Under the pieces are notes generated by a model. That model was not told the origin of the DNA. It made no database searches and saw only the letters and a program-made list of their open reading frames with translations. This document shows positions 12,201 through 24,200 of a stretch of DNA of 64,000 nt, in pieces. A program made the translations under genes and the position numbers. Position 1 is the first letter of the stretch. Each line of letters opens with the position of its first letter. The stretch comes from Membranipora membranacea (Eukaryota > Bryozoa > Gymnolaemata > Cheilostomatida > Membraniporidae), in contig OU612069.1 in NCBI GenBank assembly GCA_914767715.1, forward strand, positions 5,084,001-5,148,000. The letters run 5' to 3'.

Positions 12201-15200
12201 TCCTCTCTTAGGATTTGCTCACTCAGTAAATACAAGCTGAGAGAATAAGATTGTAGAGTCACTACTAGTGACCTGTTTTTTATTTTTTTAAAGAGGAACA
12301 ATACACTTCAGATTTCTGTTTGACAGCCAACGCAGCTCTGAAAAATGTATGCACATACTAAAACTCTGGTATTATAGTGTAAAAACCCCTGTTCTGCTCA
12401 AATATGCATTCAAAATTGAAGTTGTGCATCCCCAACAAGAAATAAGACAACTAATAGAATCAAGTTTTTAGCTGACATAGTCTGATTTTCTCGATAGGTT
12501 GTCTGCTCCTACCTTATGAAATAATACAGATGTATCATAATGCGCATGTGCATGATGTCATATTTTCTAGCCACCCAAACATTTTGCTTTTAAGCCACAT
12601 CCGGGAGGTTTTTCAACAGAAATGACTTGCAGCAATCAGAGGATTTTCTGAGTTTTATCAAACATTCACTGTTGAAACTAAAGGATGACTTCAAAACCTT
12701 ATGCTTTTGCTCCAACCAAGAATGGCCAGAAGCTTCCTTGGGAATTGGGGATACCTGAAGATGGCAGAGTTCTGCCTCCTGTCCCAACTGGACACAGAAA
12801 TACTAGTGGGAGTACCAGTCAGGATCACCATCATCTGCTACTGGGAGTGCTGACCCCTCACCTTACCGACCAGGCAGGATGTGGGAGGCCTTTAGAGAGC
12901 AACAGAATGAGCAACAACATGTTGATCAGGTAATGTTTTGTAAAATTGCTTCAAGCTTTCATATAACATTGATCGCATCTGCATCCATATTCACACTTAC
13001 ATTACATTGGTCAGATCCTATAAATCTAAAACAGCTAAGCAAATACAATCCTTATTCAGTAAGATCAAGACCATGATAGATTTTGTTGCTAAATACCTAT
13101 TTCAGAAGTGGTTAGAAGGGTTGCCTCAATTCTGGCAGCATGTGAAATGGTAGATACTTTTTTATTAGAGCATGATTCCAGGTTGAGGTAGTATATTGAC
13201 TTCCCTTTGATTATTATTTAGGTCGAACAAAGACCATCGCCGCCGCCTCCACCACCACAGTGCAGGCAGATGTTGTAGTCAGGAGGAGAGATGTCTGTAC
13301 CTGCCAGAGATGTCCAGCAGATCCAATCACAACACACACCCACATGCATGGCACAGCATCAAAACAAAACGATCACACTTTTATTATACATAAATTTCCC
13401 CAAATCCCGGCTATCGAGGATACATAGATACCTTGTCATATTGGGTGTAAGGGGTATAATTGTACGGAGGCAGCTGTTAACAGTGAGAAAGTCCGTTGTT
13501 AGCAGTTAGAACTTTATCTATAATAATTGTTACAGCCCTGTATATCCAGCCCTGATTGGGACGAATTAATTTAGAATTTGTGAAGATGAAGCTTCCATTT
13601 GACTCCGTGCTTGTTACGTGCAAAATAAGTAGTATATGAGCAATATTATTTCAGCATTATTGCTCTCATGTTTATAGAAAACATAATTGTGCCTTTGGTT
13701 CTCCGCTAGCAACTCATAATTTTTACAGAATAACGTTTTAATCATAAGTCGTGTTCATAAGTCAACCGTGTCGCACTGTGTTAGTGGTGAACATGGAAAC
13801 CTTGTACATATGTGTAATTTTATTAAGAATTCTTGCTCTCATGGTTGTAAAAAACATAACTCTTTGACTTGATTCTTTCCATGCAACTCAGGAAAAATCA
13901 AGATGATATTATGTGCAGCTAATTTTATGTGTACATTTATAAGCATTTTTTACAGAATAGTATTTCAACTTTTTGTAAGAATCTAGCTGTATTTCGGATT
14001 CATATTTTTCAAACTCAGTGGTGTCTTTTTATGTATAGTGTGTTATTTATTGTCTTGTATGTCTGCTGAATCCTGTATTTCCTGGAAAAAAAAACTATTT
14101 AGGATAATAAAAAAGTTCATAATCATTATTGGCTTCAATAGTTGTCTGTTGTGAAGCACCAGATATTTTTAGTTCTAAATCTGCACTGACCCACTTGCAC
14201 ATGGCCGCTCAGAGCAATGAACTCCCTCTCATTGCTCAGAGGGTCTCTATCATGAAACTTGGTTCTAGAGTCAATGGTCCATTTACATTGCAGTGGCCAG
14301 TAAAAGTTTATTTTCAGTGGCAACATTCTGTACACCATTGCAAGAATTTGTTGAAATTGTCTTTTGATGCTGACTATACTTACTCCGACTAACCTCAGCA
14401 TCAAGTACTTCAAATTTTTCACAGTTTGGCATCAGCTGTTGACCTTGAACCACGTTCAGCTCTTATTAGCACAATGACAGGACACATCTAGCGTGTAAAA
14501 TCATCCAACATCTTCCTGTGGGAGGTTGTGCTAGTCTCTGTTCAACCTAGATAAAAATGTCCCAGTAGCAGATGATGATGATCCTGTGTACTGGTACTCC
14601 CACTAGTATTTCTGTGTCTAGTTGGGACAGGAGGCAGAACTCTCCCATCTTCAGGTATCCCCAATTCTCAAGGAAGCTTCTGGCCATTCTTGGTTGGAGC
14701 AAAAGCATAAGGTGTTGGTTTTGAACTCATCTTTTAGTTTCAACAGTGAATGTTTGATAAAACTCAGAAAATCCTATGATTGCTGAAGTAATTTCTGCTG
14801 AAAAACCTCCCGGATGTGGCTTAAAAGCAAATTGTTTGGGTGGCTAGAAAATATTACATCATGCACATGCACATTATGATACATCTGTATTATTTCATCA
14901 GGTAGGAGCAGACAACCTATTGAGAAAATCAGACTATTTAAGCTAAAAACTTGATTCTATTAGTTGTCTTATTTCTTGTTGGGGATGCACAACTTCAATT
15001 TTGAATGCATATTTGAGCAGAACAGGGGTTTTTAAACTATAATACCAGAGTTTTAGTATGTGTATACATTTTTCAGAGCTGCGTTGGCTGTCAAACAGAA
15101 ATCAGAAGTGTATTGTTCCTTAAATACTTTATTTTCAATCTAAATCATTTTGCCGAAACAGAAGAAAAAAAGACAATGGAAAGAAAGCATAATGGTTTTA

Positions 15201-18200
15201 CCAGAAATACTGCATTTTATTCAATCTCATAATAATAGCTCATGAAAATTTGCAAAAAGCCTTAAACCCCAGTCAAGTTTATCTACCTTCAGGTCATACA
15301 ACTATAGAGTGTAAATTAAATGCTTTAACAAATTTTGCACGGTCGCTTCAAGATTAAGGCTTTGTGATGATTTTGATGTGCAAATTAATAATCTACCCTC
15401 CCCATCCCAATAACTACAGGAAAAACTTTTGTATAAGATCAAATCTTTTTTTTGTGTGAATAAAGTAAACGGAAACAAGTAAAATTCGGATGTGCATAAA
15501 ACAACTTAGGAAAGACCAGACAATTCAAATGAGCAGAATAATTTTGTTGTATTTTAGAAGCCAGAGGGTATGAGATGTCGGCAGCAGCAGCAGTGTTGTA
15601 TGAAGAGCCAGCGGAGATTGGCAGCAGCTCACAAATTTATAATTACTCAGTACCAGATCACTCTGTACCGCGGGCCTGTTCACTATCTCCCGCTGAGGGT
15701 GAGTCATAGCTACACTGATTAAAGGTTGATTTAAATCTAGCTGTTGCACGCCACATCGTCAAGTGTGTGTAGAGAAATTTGAATTGCCTTAAGGTTGGTC
15801 GTAGTTTGTAGGTAAGTCGGAGCACACCTGGGGGCCAACCAAACCCAGTGGTCGGTGGAATGCAGTGGGTATCGAACCCACGACCTTCAGCATTTGCGTG
15901 CTGAAGGACCTGTGTTCTAACCGACTGAGCCACCTTCTACTGATATACGAGTTGATCCACACAAAGCGACAATGCCACAAAGAAGACCAATAAACAATAT
16001 TTTGCTGAGGAAGCTGATATTTTCCAAAGGCAGATAGATCAGTTTCAAGTTCAGGCTGAGTTATGTTATGTTCACTATCTCTTGCTGAGGGTAACACCAA
16101 CACTGCTGGTTTACTATCTCTGAGATGCAAGTCTCTCTACAGCATAGTGACGTACATATAAGAAGACCTACTGGTTAGGTTTTGTTTATCTGTCTGGTTT
16201 TAAGTTTAGGAACTCCAGCACATTTGAATCAATTCAGTAGCTACTGCAATGTGAATATAACCAACAGTAATTGATAGCTTGCACATGCGCAAAGTTGGTG
16301 AGCGGCTGAGTTTCTCAGTACCCTGTTGCTTTTCTGCGATTAACAAAACCAAAATGTACGAAATGATCCATCAGAAGAAGTGAGGTTAAAGTGGCAGCAC
16401 ACCATCTGACCCTCCTGTTGTACGCAAAATGTTTCGTTGACTGACCTCTCCAGAGGCGCGCTGATATCACTCATACTACAGGAAGACACAATCAGGCATC
16501 AATACATTTCAATAACAGATTTCATTTCTGTTGTGTTGATTACATAGTCATGGGTTCAAGCCCATGAATTGAACAATCATAATCGAATGTCCCGTCCGCA
16601 ACACATTTTGGTCTATCTAATTTCTACATGTTGAAGGCAGATATTTCTTATGTTTGTTTTGTTAGTTATGAGACATCAGCTATGTCAGCTATTTGGTCCG
16701 TATTTTCTGTCTGCCTATAACCCTTATATTTTGAGCTCTGAGTCATTATACTACGATACCTACAATGATTTAGCTAGTATTATATTTTGTTGCAAGAGTT
16801 TTCATCTGTTATGGCATTGGTTGTTAGATCTCAGCCAGGTCATTTGCTAAGTCCGTACTTCCTGTTTGTTCAGTGCCATGATCCCACGAGCCTGAGAGTT
16901 ATCATACTATTTTACCTACAATGTATTAGTTAGTATCATATGTTTATCATACATTACAAAGTCCATACACCCTGTTTGCTGAGTCTCCAGATCTGTAGAG
17001 CTATGAGTATCTCTATACCCTGTGACAGGTGGTAGTTACAATGATGGCAGTAGTCTCTCTAGTGAGCCGATAGTTAAAAGAAGAAGAAGAGCAGCAGCAG
17101 GAGGAGGCAGAGTATGTAAGGGTAAACTATACTCTAGCTCTGACTGTAAGTAAACAATACAAACTTAAACGTATTTACTAAAACTACACAGGCCTCACGT
17201 GTTTATTCATTCACAAACAATGCAAACTTGAACCTCCGAATGTAAGCTACACATGATAATAAGTGACATTGTGTCGGGGTTATAAAAATACAATACCCTA
17301 GAACTCCACTGGTATTTGGGTCTTCCAACTACAACATACCTTAGAATAGTAAAGTTTTCCCAGCAGGAAATGTGCCTATTATTGCAGATGCTTGCAAAAT
17401 TACCACACATATTATAATATAGTATAGTACTGCCTCTACCAGATTGCCATCTTGTTGGATGTAAAACAAACACATAATACCACCGAAAGATTTCGGTTCA
17501 ACTTATCATCTTATTTTATACAATATTTGGCCAGTCTGATAATAGGATTGACTAAAGAGAGAAAAGTTATATATGTTATTGCCATAAACATATAAACGCT
17601 ATATATATTTATATGTTATTGCTAGGCATAGGCTAGGCTATTGCATAACAAATTTGGCATTTGTCTTCTTAATGCCTTCTAAGTTTGGCTGTACATAGTG
17701 GAAGTTGATAGGTTCTCAAACTCATCCTGAGGGTAAACAATTCTCTAATTTTCTCATGGGAATTCATTTATATTTATCTACACACATACGAGTTGTAGTT
17801 ATTTTCATTTGGATAAAAGAAGGAATTACTCCGAATGAAAATTGCTAGATTTTTGTACTGTTGTTAACAGCTGAAGGAGAGGGAAGTGCTCAACAGAAAA
17901 TGGTTGTCAGGACTAAGAAAACTAAGAGTAAGCTTCGCTACAGCATAATATTGGTTGCATTTTGCAAGTAGAAAATTTCAAATTTTCCCATGCCAATCTC
18001 CCCAGAAGTCAGTATAAATCTGGTCCTCCTAGTTAGACTAAGAAGTGGATTAGACCATGACAGAGTTTTATCTGTTGTCATTGACTTGTTTTAATTGGAG
18101 AATTTCAGAGCATTGTATTGTGGGATACTCTGTGATATGCCCATTGTTCACAGACCTTCCTGCTTTTTTTGGGAATTTCAAAAAAATGAGTTATGGGATA

Positions 18201-21200
18201 TTTTTAAGAACGCCCACGGATCATAAGCCCACCCATTCTAGTTGGGAATTACAGAATGGTGCATCATGGGATATTCTTTGACATGCCCAAAGTTTGCGTT
18301 ATGGGGTATTCTTTAATACGCCCTCTTATTGGTATCCTGTTTTGACGACACATAATCTGTACGAATCAATTTATAGAGAAGAAAAGAGTACAAAATAGCC
18401 GGAGAAATCTCCGGCGCTGTAAGGCTATAATTTCTGATATCAGTAGTGAAAACAACCGAGACGTTCATTATCAGGGTGAGTGTGAACCATAGACGTAGGC
18501 GTAAACTTGGACTTGGACTTGGACTTGGACTTGGACTTGGGCTTAGTATGAGATGTTACATGACTGCTGTTTCCATTTGAAGAGAAAAGCATATTGTTGT
18601 ATCTTCAACTGTAAGATGTGTGTGTGTGTGTGTGCTTTTCACGGGTGTCAATCAGGACAGCCCAACCTGTAGTAGTCTACACCAAGTTTGGTCCATTTGC
18701 GGGCGTGATCAGTTGAAGGAAGTAACTGGAATGCAGGCAATTGGATTAAACATGATCTAGTAGTAGTCGGACTCTCTGGCGGAGCCCTTGCTTTTGCTTT
18801 GCTAACTTTTTGTTTTATTCAACATCTAAATTAATGGCATAAATATTCAAAAAGAGAAGAAAAAATGCTTTTTGGATATCGACAATGTCAGCTGACAGTT
18901 ACTGATTGACTCCTTGCTTCTGTATTTTGCGCTGATTTGATCGTAAAATGAGTTTATATTACTATTGCCAATTCTTTTAGATATTCATAGATACCTTATT
19001 GGAGAGCATCAATTTTTCTTTTTAAATACTGGTTGGACTGAGTGATTGTACTTTTCTATTTTAGACAAGGGGGATGGAGACCAGTATACACCACCAGGTC
19101 AGAGTACCAGTAGTAAAATCTGCTCTGTGACTCCAAACCCATCACACTCACTTAGTAAGTTAGTCTCTAAATCTCCGGCACAGCAAGTCATACAAAGTGA
19201 AGATGGATCCTCTGGTGACATCAACCAATCATATGTCTACCCTGTAGCCGGCAGCCGATCAGATGACACCCCTGTAGCAGCAAACATTCCTCAGTATAAA
19301 GCCGAGAAAGATGTCAGCACAGCCGAAGCTTCCCAACATTCATCTAATGAAGAGCTTTCTATCTCAAGAAAAAGAAACCGTGTTCTGCCATTTCCCTCAT
19401 CTCAATCTGGCAGTGATGTCTCTATTGATTATGGGGCTGCTGCAGCACAAGCTAAGCGTTCTGTTGATTATGAGACCGCAGTATCAGGTTCTCCAACACC
19501 TGCTCAATCAACCGATGACGACTCAGTAGATGATGGAGTTGCTGTCCTCAGCGGAGCTCCCTCTATTGACTACGGGGCAGGAGTCAAACCAGCCCTGACC
19601 CTCCCTTCGTCTCAGGCAGTTAGCTGTGCGCCTGTTGACTACGGAGCTGAGGAAGAACTTGTAGAGAGAGGCACAAGGAAGAAAATGACAGTCGGGGGTA
19701 CAGCCAGCGATGTTTCTGAGGACCACAGTCGTGTTCCTGCAGATTCTTGTAGAGTGTTACCTGAGCCCAAAGTTGACTGCACTCCTATTTTGATAGGTCC
19801 TAATCTGGAGATTAATATCCCAGTGCCAGAAGCCCCAAAATCTAGAAAGAGAAAGAAATCAGTGTCCAGACAACAGAAGACACCCCGCCCAAGGAGGCAA
19901 GCTGCTGCTAAAGCTCTACAAAGAATAAGTAGTGAGGTGAAGAACTATGAGGCTGTCAATAAAATGCCAGACATATCAGACAACTTACCTGATGTTGTGA
20001 TACAGCATACAACACCTGTACCTAACCTCTCATTTTCAGTAGCTCTAGCAGGTAGCACTGGGGGAAGACTGACACATTCCACTCCATGTCCCACGCTGGC
20101 TTTTAATGATGGCCTTAAATCATCCAATAAGTCACCTGGGTTCACACATATTGCTAAAAAGAAGCGCATATCCAACATCCAACCAAAAAATAAAAAGGTT
20201 TCTGAGCACAAGCAAGATCAGAATGAGCCCATACAACCACGTGAAAACACACAGCCAAGACGCTCATTCAGTCATGATAAAAGTATTGAGAGTGTCATTG
20301 GCTCAGTAACTTTACCATGGGAAGGAAGGAAAGTGTTCTCTCGAGTTAACCGCTCACAAAGCTCTCATAACTCGGTTAGATTAGCTACAAAAGAATCAAC
20401 TGACCATGTTGTGGTTGATAGTGTGGAGAGCGAACGAATGAAGCCTATGCAGAAGCCCGTTGACATTGAAGGCACCTCACACTCTGGGCCTTCTCTGACC
20501 CTCAACTCTGTAATCAGTCGGCATCAAGAACCTGACGTCACACTGAAAGAAGGCGCAGCGGTTGGGTCTGCTGCACCTGATAACGATATGATTCTCGCTG
20601 AGAATAAAACAAATTTGGAAGTCAAAACCAAACCATTTACACCCAAACAGTTTCAGAAAACGGTCCGTATCGAGCTGGATGACAGCCCAAGTATAACCTG
20701 GGATCAACAGCGATCAGATGAAATCAATGTTCAGGTTGACCCTGAGTCTGATGTTATGAGAAATCCCCTTTTTGAAAACCAAGGTGTAAGTGTAGCAACA
20801 AAAGGAACAACATCAAAAATCATGAAATTAAAGAAGCCTGTTGCTAAGTCCGACAGTCCCCCAGCGGTTTATATACGAGATCAGGTATGTGATAAATTTG
20901 CTGACGTGAGCTTGTCGCAACAGATTGAAAGCTCCCCACAGGAACCTATTGATAGAAGACCCATCGTGAAACAGAACAAGCAAAAGATGAAAAAGAAGAT
21001 CACAAAGAAAACATTTACTCTAAAGAAAATAGAGAATGATGAAGTTGTTACTAATAATTCACTAAATTCTAGTCGCATCAGGACAACCAGAAGTGGCCGA
21101 TGGCTCAAAGTGTTGCCCTTAACAGTCGGTCCTGAGTCATCGATCCTGAGTGCAACAGAACCCGATCAAGTAACAACTAAGGTGATACCTACTGATATTA

Positions 21201-24200
21201 GTCATAATGTCTCAAAGGGTCAAATGCATAAAAGTGCTTCAGGCAGAGGTCGTTCCATGTCGGCTGCGAATGAACAAGGTGATGTGGAGGATGAGAAAAG
21301 GCGATGCGACAGAGCTTCACTTACAGCGGACATTGTAGTTACAGAAGTGAAGCACAGCCCTGGAGGTAATCAGAGTGTTCCTGGCATTAATCCCAGATAT
21401 AAAGATGATGATCTAAATATATCACCAGAAACTAGGCAAATATGTAACACCACATTTACCGTTTGTCGACCGGCTCATTCTAACAAGTCCTCTATATCTG
21501 TATATGAAGCAACGAGTGGTCAAGATAATTCAAGTAGCTCAAACAACAAAACACCCAACTCCCCACTTCATGAATCTACTGCAGTGAAGACCTATAATAA
21601 TGAACTACATGTTAGTGTGGAATCCTCATATACAGAGAGTCCAAGTGTGTCATTTATAAGTCAGAAGCGCTTGTCACGCAGTTCGCTGAACCTCTCTGGA
21701 GGTTCCATACCTCAGCCTTCTCCCTCAGAATCAGATGAGCCTGAGACCCATGTTTCCTAGGCAGCTAAAGAATCCCTCCTCTCTGAGAATGTACCGGCTA
21801 TGGATAACACTAACGAGATTATTGATGATATCATGAAGTCTTCTGATATGAACTCCATGGTTTATGATATGACCACTCTTCTGTCTGAACCTGGACGACC
21901 AGTTCGGAGTCGATCCTTCCTCACCCCAACCGGAAACCCATCGGATCAGGTAGATCAGGGAAATGGTCAAGCAGACACGCGACCTCTAACACAATTAGTA
22001 CCTGTAACCCCTTCCTCACCTTTACTGATTAAAATGGCTCAACCTTCAAAAACTAGGAAAGTGAAACGAGCTGACCCTGTAATGTATGCAGTAAAAAACA
22101 TGCAATTAAATGCCAGTTTGGCAGTTACTGGTCATTCTAACAATATTGCCTCAGCACTCATCTCAAACAAAGCACATGACAATGATGTCAAACCTTCTAG
22201 TACAGCCCTACATCACAGTTTAGCTCATAGAAATCCATCAGAGAAGCTCTGTGCTGTATCAGATATTACACCAATAGACAACGATATTGTGCCAGAAACA
22301 CAAAATGCTCCTCCTGTCGCTACAGTTATGAGCGATGATGAAACGAAGTTTGAAACTGTACCTGAAACTCATCAGTCTACGCTGGAGACTGGCCGAGATG
22401 TTGAGGCTGAGGTGTCAAAAACACCATCACAAGTTCAGTGTGACAGCAATCATGTGACTAACAAAGAAAATGTGAATTCTCAGCCTATTGAGGGTAATAC
22501 TGACCCATCTCCAATCAGTGAGCGCCCTAAGCGCAGGAGACCTGCTATGAAAACCTGTACAAGAACACGATCAGAGCCTGCTAAACCAGCTACTACAACA
22601 TGGGCAGCAAGTAAGCGAACGAGGAGCCTATCAGAGCCTCAACCCAGAGCACCTGCTGGTGATGGTGATGAGGAAATCATAAGTGTGTCGACAAAACCTA
22701 GAGTATCATTTGCTGACATAGTGAAGTATGCCATGACGCCGCGCTCTAGAGGTAAAGCTATAGTAGCTATGTTTGACACGCCCGAGCCAAGTAGTGCCAT
22801 CACGCCTAAGTCTATACTGAAGTCAACTGGATCAACTCCAAGTAAAGAGTTACATGCAGCCAGCTTTGATTGCTACAATGCTGTGGCCAGAGAGATAACT
22901 CCCAAGCCCATGCCAGCCAGTGATGGTTTGGTAAAGGAGACTAGAGATGAAGTATCATGCAATTCAGATGACACTACAGTGAAGGCCCATCGTATAGCAG
23001 CTGTCACAACAGGGAAGGCCCATAATATAGCAGATGACACCACTACAATGAAGGCCCATAATATAGAGGATGACCCTACAGTGAATGTCTGTAACCCATG
23101 TCCGACTCAACATGAAAACAGCAACAGCAGTCACTTCATGTTCATCCATCCACCTGTTGAGGTGAGTGATCAGTATGATTTAATCTAATTTTGGTTATGG
23201 AGGACCATAAATTGAAATTCTTATGTTTTATTGAATTCTGTGTCTTGTTGTCATCGACGTTTAACTATTTCCAAACAGAAATGATGATTAATGAGGGACT
23301 ATCAGAATATGCCCCAATGATTGCTCACAGTTACAGATAAAAAGACACATACAACGAATAATTGCGTAAAGTAACAAGGTCTGTCATCAATATACTGCTA
23401 TGGGATTTGGGCCCATTGCTTCAAACACTTGCGAGTTGCCCTAACCGTCAGAGCTACACTGCCTTCTGTTCTATTGTGTTGGAAGTACTGTCTTGAAGCC
23501 CTTCTGATTTGCAAGCATTCATCTGAACAATCACGAATTCGACAAGCTGACATGAAATCATTTCAAGTTCTTTCTCTTTGCTGCAGACAAAACCGAAGAC
23601 TAAAAACAGGCGCAATAAGAGCAGTGTCCATGATGTCTCCTCAGCCTTTGATGAGTTTGATAATAAGCTGAGAAACTTTCTACTTGATGAGTCTATAAAT
23701 GAGAATAAGAGAACTACCACACCTACGTCTCACCCTCATACACCCGGTAACTATACCTACATCTCAAAATCCCACAACCGGTAGTTATTTGTTTTTATAT
23801 GTGTCGTATGAAGCGGGCATTGATTTTAGGAGATATCTGCTCACAAACGACAATTAATATTAATGTTTATTTGCTGCATTGCCTGCTTGGTAAGTTGTAT
23901 AAGTAAATCGAATATAAAATAAATTGACTAACTGGAGGAATACAAGGTGGCTTGTACATGTTAATATGCCAAATGTTTAAGAAGGTGAATTCGTGACATG
24001 GATAGAGTGTTTCTGTGATTTTATTCATACTGATACCTTGACTCAGCAGAGAATGATGAGATGAGAGGTGGTAGTGACGGAGGATTGTTCTTCAGTCGAC
24101 GGAGAAAAGAAAGAATCTCCAGATACAGCCTTCTATCAACATGTCACGGCAAGTTCAAGTCTGTCTGTACCAGACAATCTCTCAATACCAAAACCCCACA

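Noticed and set aside
15840-15942. Possible functional tRNA gene
   Set aside because: A and B boxes are present but the acceptor stem and anticodon arm do not close; a second copy with a shared body shows it is a SINE.
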